A DNA stretch of 22,833 bases from Eubacterium_B sp034180045 (GCA_034180045.1 JAXFOY010000012.1:1-22833), one strand, 5' to 3'. Shown: positions 15,349-22,658, counted from the first letter of the stretch. Numbers and translations are program-made. Notes: generated by a model not told the origin, from the sequence alone.

Positions 15349-15357
15349 TGTTATAAT
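15329..15357 (+). promoter_or_regulatory. Promoter of kce
   Basis: TTGAAC (15329-15334), a 17-base spacer and TATAAT (15352-15357) with TGT just ahead form an extended -10 promoter overlapping the rapZ end. The transcript would start near 15364. Confidence 0.7.
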
Positions 15358-15372
15358 GAATCTATGGAAATA

Positions 15373-15394
15373 AGCGAGTCGAAAATGACTCGCT
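15373..15394 (+). other. Perfect hairpin in the kce leader
   Basis: AGCGAGTC and GACTCGCT pair perfectly around GAAAAT. It begins about 9 bases after the predicted transcript start and is not followed by a T-run, so it is more likely an mRNA-stabilising stem or regulatory leader element than a terminator of rapZ. Confidence 0.6.
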
Positions 15395-15446
15395 GTTGAA
15401 TAAGTAGGTTTGACAAATAGGTAGGTTTATTTTAAGGAGAGAGAAA

Positions 15447-16280
15447 ATGGAAAAACTTATTATCAGCGCTTGTATTTGCGGAGCGGAAGTTACCAAGGAG
15501 CAGAATCCGGCGGTTCCTTACACGGTAGAAGAAATCGTAAGAGAAGCTAAATCAGCTTATGATGCCGGTGCCGCTCTGATTCACCTTCACGTAAGAGAAG
15601 ATGACGGAACGCCTACACAGAGCAGGGAAAGATTTCAGGTATGTGTTGATGCAATCCGCAAGGTATGCCCTGATGCAATTATTCAGCCTTCAACAGGCGG
15701 TGCGGTCGGCATGACCGACCTTGAGAGACTTCAGTCGACAGAAATTGTTCCTACACCGGAAATGGCAACACTGGACTGCGGAACATGCAACTTTGGCGGA
15801 GATGAGGTTTTCACCAATACAAATACAACAATCGAAAACTTTGCAAGAATTTTGAAGGAAAGAGGAATCAAGCCTGAACTTGAAGTATTTGACAAGGGTA
15901 TGATTGATTTGGCTCTTAGAGTAGCTGACCGCAAGGGGCTTTTGGTTCACCCGCTGCACTGGGACTTTGTACTCGGAGTACAGATGGATGCTACGGTAAG
16001 AGATCTCGTTTACATGGCAACATCAATTCCTGCTGGCTCAACATGGACGGCTACAGGTCTTGGAAAGAATGCATGGCACATTGCTGCGGCAACGATTTCA
16101 ATGGGAGGACATGTAAGAGTGGGGTTTGAGGACAACCTATATCTCGAAAAAGGTGTTCTGGCTAAGAGCAACGGCGAAATGGTAGAAAAGGCTGTTAAGA
16201 TTGCCAAACTTCTCGGAAGAGAAATTGCCACACCTGATGAAGCAAGAGAAATTCTTGGACTTCCAAAGAGAACCTGGTAG
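15447..16280 (+). CDS. kce: 3-keto-5-aminohexanoate cleavage enzyme Kce
   Basis: A 277-residue TIM-barrel enzyme of the BKACE (DUF849) family. Kce joins 3-keto-5-aminohexanoate with acetyl-CoA to give acetoacetate and 3-aminobutyryl-CoA in lysine fermentation. Seen: metal ligands H46 and H48 in LIHLHVRE, STGGAVGMTDLERLQ, LDCGTCNFGGDEVF, LEVFDKGMIDLA and RVGFEDNLYLEKG, where E228 is the probable third ligand. The sequence strongly resembles the true Kce subgroup, but BKACE enzymes use many beta-keto acids and the partner genes (kamDE, kdd, kal, aminomutases) are not in the window, so the substrate is likely rather than certain. AAGGAG precedes ATG 15447. It is a single-gene unit with its own promoter and terminators. 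Confidence 0.9.
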   Translation: MEKLIISACICGAEVTKEQNPAVPYTVEEIVREAKSAYDAGAALIHLHVREDDGTPTQSRERFQVCVDAIRKVCPDAIIQPSTGGAVGMTDLERLQSTEIVPTPEMATLDCGTCNFGGDEVFTNTNTTIENFARILKERGIKPELEVFDKGMIDLALRVADRKGLLVHPLHWDFVLGVQMDATVRDLVYMATSIPAGSTWTATGLGKNAWHIAAATISMGGHVRVGFEDNLYLEKGVLAKSNGEMVEKAVKIAKLLGREIATPDEAREILGLPKRTW

Positions 16281-16299
16281 TTTTTGTTTGGCATTTAAC

Positions 16300-16320
16300 A
16301 ACTGAAACTTCAGTTTTTTT
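16300..16320 (+). terminator. First terminator after kce
   Basis: AACTGA (16300-16305) pairs with TCAGTT (16310-16315) around AACT, and the T-run extends to 16320. Confidence 0.65.
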
Positions 16321-16345
16321 ACAAAATAAATATAACAAATTCAAG

Positions 16346-16377
16346 GCTCGGTCCGACTTCCAGGACTGAGCTTTTTT
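16346..16377 (+). terminator. Second, stronger terminator after kce
   Basis: GCTCGGTCC (16346-16354) pairs with GGACTGAGC (16363-16371) with one G-T wobble, followed by six T. It isolates kce from the cobalamin-controlled operon. Confidence 0.85.
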
Positions 16378-16390
16378 AATGAGAATAATC

Positions 16391-16419
16391 TTGCATATGT
16401 ATAGGTATAGGAATATAAT
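16391..16419 (+). promoter_or_regulatory. Promoter of the cobalamin-controlled operon
   Basis: TTGCAT (16391-16396) and TATAAT (16414-16419) are 17 bases apart. The predicted transcript start near 16426 falls just before the riboswitch aptamer. Confidence 0.75.
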
Positions 16420-16441
16420 ATTTGTATATAAATATATGCAG

Positions 16442-16626
16442 CAAAACAGTGTTTATGGGAATACGGTGCGAATCCGTAACAGTCTGCGCTACTGTATGGG
16501 GAACGAAGATACAAGGTGTCACTGTGTATTATAAAATCCATTGAAATTTACAGGATATGGCAATGATTTTATACATGGGAAGGCGTATTGATAGGATGAA
16601 CCCGAGTCAGGATACCGATTGTTTTG
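16442..16626 (+). promoter_or_regulatory. Cobalamin riboswitch
   Basis: The aptamer core is unmistakable: GGGAATACGGTGCGAATCC, CAGTCTGCGCTACTGT, GGGAAGGCG, then GATGAACCCGAGTCAGGATACC, the B12 box (16601-16616). The outer stem is a perfect CAAAACA (16442-16448) with TGTTTTG (16620-16626). Known members bind adenosyl- or methyl-cobalamin and turn down B12 synthesis and uptake genes. The leader continues 200 bases to the first gene and holds a terminator candidate, so control is probably by early termination. Confidence 0.96.
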
Positions 16627-16671
16627 TTAATTATAATGTTCAAAGCTTCGACAGTAAGGTTTTGATGTTAC

Positions 16672-16750
16672 ACCGTAAATTTTAGTTTGGATGCAAATCG
16701 GGTGTACGATACATTTATCTGATGACGGTCGAGGAACCGTTTTTTATTTT
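16672..16750 (+). terminator. Riboswitch expression platform with regulated terminator
   Basis: ACGGT (16725-16729) pairs with ACCGT (16736-16740), followed by a T-rich run to about 16750. An earlier ACCGT (16672-16676) could pair with the same ACGGT instead and act as antiterminator. Stem length is short, so the exact switch is tentative. Confidence 0.5.
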
Positions 16751-16827
16751 GCAACAGAAATGATGACATCTGTGGAAAAGCGGGTTTTTACATTGTCCAA
16801 AGTGAAGTTAAGTTAAGGAGGAAACAA

Positions 16828-17667
16828 GTGAAGAGATTAAGCAAGATCAGAAGAAAAATTATGACAGTTGTTATAATTGCAGTTTTTTTTGCAGTTAGTG
16901 CTATTCCCGGTTTCGCCGCAAGCTATCAGGACGGTACATACAGTGTTCCGGTGAATTTAAGCGGTGGAAGAATGGGGCACAATGCCATCGTTTCGCCATG
17001 CACGGTAACCGTATCAGGCGGTAAACTTTACGCAGATATTATTTTTAAGAGAGTTAAATCGCCATGGCATGCTCCTATGTATAGATACCTGAGCACAAGC
17101 TTGGGAACGGTATATCCTGAGGTGAATGAAAGCGAGATGACCAATGTCTTTTATCAAGTACCTATTCAAAGTCTTGGAAACGTTCAAGTGTCTACTTTGA
17201 GCGACGCCATGTCCGAGCCTAAGGAAATAGATTATATTCTTTATTTTGACGAGTCTGCTATACCGATGGCAGGAGGCTCGGCGACGGAAGGAACCGGCGG
17301 AAATACCAATCAGGCGACCTCCGGAAGTGAGGCGGCTTCAAGCACGGCAAATCATGAAACGAATTCAAAATCCGAAAGCGGAAAGAGCGAAAGCGAAAAG
17401 AAGTCTGAGGACAAAGAGCAAAAGGACGAGAACTCTAAAGAGGAAAAGGACGAGAGCAAAGGGAAGGACAGCAAGTCCAAGAAAGGCGACGAGGCTAAAG
17501 CAAAGAAAAGTAAGGCGGCTTACGATGATGCTAAAACAGGAGAAAAAGGCGAAACAAAGAGCAATAAGCTTATATTTTATATAGCCGGAGCAATCATTTC
17601 TCTAGCAGTTGCCGGAGTAGGAATTTGGATGCTTATAAAGGGAAAGGTAAGCGGAAAAAATGTCTAA
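16828..17667 (+). CDS. Membrane-tethered surface receptor with NEAT-like domain
   Basis: A 279-residue exported protein. GTG 16828 follows GGAGG. Residues 1-31 are a signal peptide (KRLSKIRRK, hydrophobic core, cleavage near PGFAA). Residues 33-145 form a beta-rich domain: it opens YQDGTYSVPVNL, has TVSGGKLYADIIFK, and ends KEIDYILYFDES, matching the outline of NEAT haem-binding domains. The NEAT YxxxY haem tyrosine pair is not evident; the last strand keeps only Y136 and Y139. W80, H81 and M84 are possible ligands. Residues 147-245 are a low-complexity Lys/Glu/Ser tether, and 247-271 a membrane helix with a basic tail, without LPxTG. Architecture recalls streptococcal Shp. Riboswitch control and the downstream ABC transporter point to corrinoid capture, by inference. 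Confidence 0.72.
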   Translation: MKRLSKIRRKIMTVVIIAVFFAVSAIPGFAASYQDGTYSVPVNLSGGRMGHNAIVSPCTVTVSGGKLYADIIFKRVKSPWHAPMYRYLSTSLGTVYPEVNESEMTNVFYQVPIQSLGNVQVSTLSDAMSEPKEIDYILYFDESAIPMAGGSATEGTGGNTNQATSGSEAASSTANHETNSKSESGKSESEKKSEDKEQKDENSKEEKDESKGKDSKSKKGDEAKAKKSKAAYDDAKTGEKGETKSNKLIFYIAGAIISLAVAGVGIWMLIKGKVSGKNV

Positions 17668-18832
17668 GAGAAACAAAGGAATTATAATCGGTATCATAGC
17701 AATTGCAGCGGCTATTGCAATTTTCTTTTTCATAATGATACTCAGGGATTTAGGTAATACCGATTCAAATAAAAGCGGCGCTCCGCAAATAGAAGGACTT
17801 GAGTTCGAAAAAAAGGTAGAATTGAAATATGCAAATCAGTTCGCCATATATAAATATAAGGGCGGTTATGCATATATAGATATGATTGACAGCGATAAGA
17901 TGCTGGTAGTTCCAAAGGGCGGGAAGGTGCCGGAAGGGCTGGACAAAAAAGTTGTGGTGATAAAGCAGCCGCTCAAAAATATTTATTTGGTATCTACTGC
18001 CGTTATGGCTTTGTTCGACTCTTTGGATGAGCTTGACAGCATTAAGTTTGTAGGAACGGATCACTGGTATATAGAGAGGGCGTCTAAGGCCGTAGAGGAT
18101 AAAAAATGGATTCTTGCGGGAAAATATAACGCTCCGGACTATGAAACCCTAATTAAGGGGGACTGTCAGCTTGCCATCCAAAATACCATGATTTTGCACA
18201 ATCCCGAGGTCAAAGAAAAGCTTGTCGATTTGGGAATTAAGACGGTAATCGAAAGATCAAGCTACGAAGAACATCCACTAGGAAGAACGGAATGGATAAA
18301 GCTATACGGTACTATTTTCAATAAAGAAGATGAGGCGAATAAAATTTTCGATGCAGAGGCGGACAAGATAGAAAGGCTGAAAAAAATCAAGAGCACCGAA
18401 AAGAAAGTTATTTTCTTCTACGTTAATACCCGAGGTAATGTAGTAACATATAAGACAAAGGGATATGTTCCTGAAATGATTAGAATAGCCGGCGGCGAAT
18501 ACGCATTCAGTAACCTCGGACTTGACGATGAGAGTAAGCTCAGCACCATCAATATGAGTATGGAGGAGTTTTACAGCACGGCTAAGGATGCGGATGTACT
18601 TATATATAACTGCAATATAGTCGAACAGATTCACAATATGGACGAGCTTCTTGACAAAAGCCCGGTGCTTAAGGACTTTAAGGCTGTTAAGGAAGGCAAT
18701 GTTTGGTGCACAAGCCGCAGCATGTTCCAACAGACAAATAAGATGGGCAGCATAATCGAGGAGATGAATGCCGTTTTTTCGGGTGATAAGGAGGCTCAAA
18801 AAAAGCTTCAGTTTTTATTTCAGTTAAAGTAA
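17660..18832 (+). CDS. Membrane-anchored substrate-binding protein, cobalamin/siderophore type
   Basis: A 390-residue class III periplasmic-binding-type protein (BtuF/FepB fold). Residues 8-30 are one hydrophobic helix without a lipobox cysteine, so it seems held by an uncleaved membrane anchor rather than as a lipoprotein. From about 95 the lobe motifs appear: NIYLVSTAVMALFDSLDELDSIKFVGT, PDYETLIKGDCQLAIQNT, and in the second lobe GYVPEMIRIAGGEYAF and KDADVLIYNC, ending with a VKEGNVWC-type segment. Such proteins hand corrinoids, haem or iron chelates to FecCD permeases. It overlaps the receptor gene by 8 bases. The riboswitch suggests a corrinoid ligand, which sequence cannot confirm. Confidence 0.85.
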   Translation: MSKRNKGIIIGIIAIAAAIAIFFFIMILRDLGNTDSNKSGAPQIEGLEFEKKVELKYANQFAIYKYKGGYAYIDMIDSDKMLVVPKGGKVPEGLDKKVVVIKQPLKNIYLVSTAVMALFDSLDELDSIKFVGTDHWYIERASKAVEDKKWILAGKYNAPDYETLIKGDCQLAIQNTMILHNPEVKEKLVDLGIKTVIERSSYEEHPLGRTEWIKLYGTIFNKEDEANKIFDAEADKIERLKKIKSTEKKVIFFYVNTRGNVVTYKTKGYVPEMIRIAGGEYAFSNLGLDDESKLSTINMSMEEFYSTAKDADVLIYNCNIVEQIHNMDELLDKSPVLKDFKAVKEGNVWCTSRSMFQQTNKMGSIIEEMNAVFSGDKEAQKKLQFLFQLK

Positions 18833-18842
18833 AGAGGTTTTA

Positions 18843-19880
18843 ATGACACTTCCGGAGAAGAATAAAAAAAGTGAAATATGGAGATATTATGCGGTTTTCA
18901 GCTTTCTGATACTCGCATTTATCGTTCTGATAATATGGAATATCAACTCGGGTGCGGTGAATATTTCTTTTTCAGAGATTATAAAGATTATATTCACAAA
19001 GAAAGGTGACCCGACAAATGTAAACATAGTTTGGCAGATAAGGCTTCCGAGAATTATAACGGCTGCGGTTTTAGGCGGCGGGCTTGCGGTATCCGGGTTT
19101 TTGATGCAGACTTTTTTCAGCAACCCTATAGCAGGACCCTACGTTCTTGGCATTTCGTCCGGTTCAAAGCTTTTTGTTGCCATGGTGATGATAGTAGCGC
19201 TAAAATACGTGCATTACACAAGCTCGTGGATGATTGTCGCGGCAGCGTTTTTAGGAGCGCTTATTGCCATGGGATTTGTTCTTTTGACCGCCAGAGCTAT
19301 CAAACAAATGTCCATGCTCCTTGTTGCAGGTATAATGATAGGCTATATCTGTTCCGCGATAACGGAGTTTCTGATAACATTTGCCCAGGATTCAGATATA
19401 GTTAATCTACACAACTGGTCACAGGGAAGTTTTTCGGGTGTCAGCTGGAACGATGTAAGTCTCTCAAGCAAGATAGTGCTTATCTGTTTTGCTTTGGTAT
19501 TTGCGATGTCAAAACCTATAGGGGCGTATCAAATGGGCGAATCCTATGCTCAAAGCATGGGCGTAAATGTAAAACGCTTTAGAGTCTATCTTATTATGAT
19601 GTCCAGCCTCTTGGCAGGGTGTGTAACCGCCTTTGTCGGACCCATTTCATTTGTCGGAATCGCTGTTCCGCATGTGGTAAAGCTGGGGCTTAAGACTGCA
19701 AAACCGATTTTGGTAATTCCATGTTCTTTCATGGCGGGAAGCGTCTTCTGTATGTTCTGTGACTACATTGCAAGGACCGCATTTGCACCTGTCGAACTTT
19801 CAATAAGTACAGTTACAGCTCTATTTGGTGCGCCTGTAGTAATCGGGATGCTTATCAAGCGACATAGTAATAAGTATTAG
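18843..19880 (+). CDS. FecCD/BtuC-type ABC transporter permease
   Basis: A 345-residue permease with about ten membrane helices, typical of vitamin B12 and iron-chelate importers. Seen: RLPRIITAAVLGGGLAVSGFLMQTFFSNPIAGPYVLGISSG, the family signature (outlined as RLPR, GLAVSGFLMQ, NPIAGPYVLGISSG), and the cytoplasmic coupling region near GPISFVGIAVPHVVKL. AGAGG lies five bases ahead of ATG 18843, 10 bases after the binding-protein stop. It would form a homodimer with two copies of the next gene's ATPase. Position under a cobalamin riboswitch makes BtuC the best guess. Confidence 0.92.
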   Translation: MTLPEKNKKSEIWRYYAVFSFLILAFIVLIIWNINSGAVNISFSEIIKIIFTKKGDPTNVNIVWQIRLPRIITAAVLGGGLAVSGFLMQTFFSNPIAGPYVLGISSGSKLFVAMVMIVALKYVHYTSSWMIVAAAFLGALIAMGFVLLTARAIKQMSMLLVAGIMIGYICSAITEFLITFAQDSDIVNLHNWSQGSFSGVSWNDVSLSSKIVLICFALVFAMSKPIGAYQMGESYAQSMGVNVKRFRVYLIMMSSLLAGCVTAFVGPISFVGIAVPHVVKLGLKTAKPILVIPCSFMAGSVFCMFCDYIARTAFAPVELSISTVTALFGAPVVIGMLIKRHSNKY

Positions 19881-19888
19881 GGGTAGCT

Positions 19889-20989
19889 ATGGATAATTTC
19901 TATTTCAAAACTTCCGATTTGACAGTCGGATATAATAAAAAGCCGCTTATCAAGGATATTAACATCAATGTGGGGCTTGGAGAAATCGTTACGATGATAG
20001 GCCCTAACGGTGCGGGCAAATCTACCATTCTAAAGAGCATTACAAAGCATTTGGAAATAATAAACGGCGATGCACTGATTGCAGATGCCTCTCTTTCGCA
20101 TATGAACTATAAAAAGCTTGCGCAGCAACTTTCCGTGGTTTTGACCGATAAGATAAAAGGCGAACTGCTCACCTGTCTTGATGTTGTGTCCACGGGTAGA
20201 TACCCGTATACCAACTCGCTTGGCATTTTGGATGAAAATGACAAGCAAAAAGTTAAAGACGCCATGAAAAAGGCTCATGTGGAAGAACTTGCAGGACGTG
20301 ATTTCAGTGCGATAAGCGACGGTCAAAGGCAGAGAGTTTTACTCGCCCGGGCTATATGTCAGGAGCCTAAGATTATAGTGCTTGACGAGCCGACCTCGTT
20401 CCTTGATGTTAAGCATAAGCTTGAACTTTTGAATATCTTGCACACTATGGCAAAGAAGGAGAATATAGCGGTGCTCATGTCGCTTCATGAGATTGATTTG
20501 GCTCAAAAAATTTCGGATAAGGTCATTTGCGTGCATGGAGATGCTATAGAGCATTTCGGGCATCCGAGTGAAATTTTTACTGAGGAAATAATAAGGGAAC
20601 TTTACGATATACGAAACGGTTCATATAACATCACATTTGGAAGTGTTGAATTACCTAAGGCGGAAGGGGAAGCTGAGGTATTTGTAATCGCCGGAAACGG
20701 CAGCGGAATACCTGTTTACAGAGAGTTGACAAAGCTTGGCATACCGTTTTGCACAGGAGTGCTTCACGAAAATGATGTGGATTATTATGTGGCGAGGAAT
20801 CTTGCGGCGGAACTTATCTCGGTACCGGCGTTTGAAGAAATAGACACGGGCAGCTTGGAACGCGCACTCAGGGTCATGGAAGCTTGTAAGCGTGTAATAC
20901 TGGCAAATGACAAAATAGGAAGCTCAAACGCTCGTATTGTTCAGCTCATTGAACAGGCGGAATCAAAGGGGAGGCTTGAGAGAGCGTAA
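19889..20989 (+). CDS. ABC transporter ATPase with extra C-terminal domain
   Basis: A 366-residue protein. Residues 1 to about 250 are the ATPase: Walker A GPNGAGKST (38-46), signature ISDGQRQR (142-149, variant of LSGGQ seen in this subfamily), Walker B IIVLDEP (162-168) and H-loop H200. The usual Q-loop Gln appears as Thr in VVLT. Residues about 255-366 are an extension of roughly 110 residues with a Rossmann-like start (VFVIAGNGSGIPVYRELTKLG), of the kind I recall in some cobalamin-type ATPases of Clostridia and Archaea; its role is unknown, perhaps nucleotide or ligand sensing. It starts 8 bases after the permease gene and powers it. Confidence 0.9.
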   Translation: MDNFYFKTSDLTVGYNKKPLIKDININVGLGEIVTMIGPNGAGKSTILKSITKHLEIINGDALIADASLSHMNYKKLAQQLSVVLTDKIKGELLTCLDVVSTGRYPYTNSLGILDENDKQKVKDAMKKAHVEELAGRDFSAISDGQRQRVLLARAICQEPKIIVLDEPTSFLDVKHKLELLNILHTMAKKENIAVLMSLHEIDLAQKISDKVICVHGDAIEHFGHPSEIFTEEIIRELYDIRNGSYNITFGSVELPKAEGEAEVFVIAGNGSGIPVYRELTKLGIPFCTGVLHENDVDYYVARNLAAELISVPAFEEIDTGSLERALRVMEACKRVILANDKIGSSNARIVQLIEQAESKGRLERA

Positions 20990-21021
20990 GTTGATGTTAT
21001 GAAAGTTTTGGGAGCGTATTT

Positions 21022-21609
21022 ATGAATAAAAGATTGAAAGCACAGATTGATTTTGCTTTGCTTTTAGATAAAGAAAAGAATGTATTCAGACAAACTCACA
21101 TTTCCGGTGGTGTTCGTAAGGAAAATGATGCCGAGCATTCATGGCATATGGCTGTCATGGCATATCTTTTCGAAGAATACGCTAACGAGGATATTGACAT
21201 CGCTAAAGTCATAATGATGTGCCTGATTCATGATATAGTTGAGATTGAGGCGGGAGACACCTACGCCTATGATGAGCAGGCTAAAAAAAGCCAAAAAGAA
21301 CGCGAGGAAAAAGCTAAGAAAAAGCTCTTTGGAATTCTTCCTAAAGACCAAGGAGAGAAGCTTGAAGCTCTGTTTGATGAGTTTGAGGCTATGGAAACCG
21401 CAGAAGCAAAATTTGCAAGAGCAATGGATAATTTACAGCCTTTGATATTAAATGACAGTAATGACGGTGGAGATTGGAAATTTCACGGAGTTACAGCTGA
21501 GCAGATTTATCGCAGACAGGGAAGAACCAAAGCCGGCTCTGAGAAGTTATACGAATATACGGAGGCGGTGATTGAAAAACACATAAAAGCGGGTAATATA
21601 AAGAGATAA
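21022..21609 (+). CDS. HD-domain hydrolase (YfbR/HDDC2-like)
   Basis: A 195-residue HD phosphohydrolase. Seen: DAEHSWHM with H39, the HD pair H70-D71 in CLIHDIVEIEAGDTYAYD, and D136 in ARAMDNLQP; these are the metal-binding residues. E. coli YfbR and human HDDC2, with this arrangement, are 5'-deoxynucleotidases, which makes a nucleotide-monophosphate phosphatase activity plausible. GGGAG precedes ATG 21022. It lies 32 bases after the transporter ATPase and may be the last gene of the riboswitch transcript or read into whiA; no terminator is visible on either side. Confidence 0.88.
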   Translation: MNKRLKAQIDFALLLDKEKNVFRQTHISGGVRKENDAEHSWHMAVMAYLFEEYANEDIDIAKVIMMCLIHDIVEIEAGDTYAYDEQAKKSQKEREEKAKKKLFGILPKDQGEKLEALFDEFEAMETAEAKFARAMDNLQPLILNDSNDGGDWKFHGVTAEQIYRRQGRTKAGSEKLYEYTEAVIEKHIKAGNIKR

Positions 21610-21651
21610 AGACTGAATTTCAAAGTGATTTTTGTGTAGGAGGGATGATTT

Positions 21652-22602
21652 ATGAGCTTTGCCACCGAGGTGAAAAATGAACTGGCAAGAAGCGAAGCTG
21701 AAAAAAAATGTTGTCAGCTTGCGGAGATTGCGGGTTTTTTGCGTGTGGCAGGGAGTTTAAGACTAGCCGGTGCGGGAAAGTTCAAAATCGCCGTTTCTAC
21801 GGAAATACCCGCTGTCGCCAGGCACTATAAGCGCCTTATAAAGGAATATTTTAAGGTAGATACGAGACTGGAAATCGGTGAAGGGTTCGGATTTAGCAAG
21901 ACCAGAAGCTATATGCTTACTATTGGACCTGAGGAAAGGTCGGAGCAGATATTACGAGAAACCGGTATTTTGCTGGTGCGAGAAGGAAACAATTTCATCT
22001 CCGACGGCATCTACGATGAGCTTGTTCGAACTAAATGCTGTCGAAAATCGTATTTGAAAGGTGTATTCTTGGCGGCAGGCTCAGTTAACAACCCTGATAA
22101 AACTTACCATCTCGAATTTGTGTGTAACAGTGAGAGGCTTGCGTTAGACCTTAAGAAGCTTATAAACGGCTTTGTGGATATGACGGCGAAGACCATGGAA
22201 AGACGCGGCAAATACATAGTGTATATTAAGAATTTATCAAATATCAGGGATATGCTGGCTATAATGGGCGCACATAGTCATGTACTGAGTTTTGATAATA
22301 CTGTTATTAAAAAGCAGATGCGCAACCAAACCGTGCGCATCACAAATTGTGATAACGCTAACATGGACCGGGCTTTGGACGCGGCGCAGCGGCAGCTTGC
22401 AGCCATCAGAGCCATTGAGGCTGCCGGCCTGTTCGACAAGCTGCCGCCGAGGCTGCGCGGAACTGCGCGGCTCCGCCTTGAGAATCCGGACGCCAGCCTC
22501 ACACAGCTCGGAGAGCTGTGCGCGCCGCCGCTCAAGAAAGCCGGAATCAACAGCCGCATTCAAAAAATCCTTTCTTTCGCGGAAGAACACGGATGTATAT
22601 AA
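21652..22602 (+). CDS. whiA: WhiA sporulation/division regulator homologue
   Basis: A 316-residue WhiA-family protein: an N-terminal LAGLIDADG-like region (about 1-220, with KCCQLAEIAGFLRVAGSL, KCCRKSYLKGVFLAAGSV) and a C-terminal helix-turn-helix domain (about 225-312; QTVRITNCDNANMDRAL, LENPDASLTQLGELC, KAGINSRIQKI). In Actinobacteria it controls sporulation septation; in Bacillus it affects chromosome segregation and division. AGGAGG lies ahead of ATG 21652. Oddly, its last 80 codons from about 22321 are much more GC-rich (about 52 to 73% per 60 bases) than the rest (33-35% just before), with Arg CGN and Leu CTG/CTC codons. Frame and domain remain intact. It is separated from rapZ by 6.3 kb. 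Confidence 0.95.
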   Translation: MSFATEVKNELARSEAEKKCCQLAEIAGFLRVAGSLRLAGAGKFKIAVSTEIPAVARHYKRLIKEYFKVDTRLEIGEGFGFSKTRSYMLTIGPEERSEQILRETGILLVREGNNFISDGIYDELVRTKCCRKSYLKGVFLAAGSVNNPDKTYHLEFVCNSERLALDLKKLINGFVDMTAKTMERRGKYIVYIKNLSNIRDMLAIMGAHSHVLSFDNTVIKKQMRNQTVRITNCDNANMDRALDAAQRQLAAIRAIEAAGLFDKLPPRLRGTARLRLENPDASLTQLGELCAPPLKKAGINSRIQKILSFAEEHGCI

Positions 22603-22633
22603 GTGAATTTTGCGGGGCACCGGGAAATAAATA

Positions 22634-22658
22634 CGGAGCCCAATCGAATTAGGCTCCG
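22634..22658. other. Hairpin downstream of whiA
   Basis: CGGAGCC (22634-22640) and GGCTCCG (22652-22658) form a perfect stem with an 11-base loop. It lacks a following T-run, so it may stabilise or process the whiA message end rather than terminate it. Confidence 0.4.

Noticed and set aside
15410..15438. TTGACA ahead of kce as a promoter
   Set aside because: No -10 lies at the right distance and the start point would fall on the kce ATG; the promoter at 15329-15357 is better.
16404..16408. GGTAT as the 5' strand of the cobalamin riboswitch outer stem
   Set aside because: It lies upstream of the predicted transcript start; the perfect CAAAACA/TGTTTTG pairing is better placed.
16632..16637. 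TATAAT just after the cobalamin aptamer as an internal promoter
   Set aside because: No convincing -35 and it lies in the AT-rich leader between aptamer and terminator; a promoter there would bypass the riboswitch.
17246..17584. Long open frame overlapping the receptor's low-complexity tether
   Set aside because: It is an Arg/Lys-rich shadow of the repetitive GAA/AAG codons in the true frame, without its own ribosome binding site.
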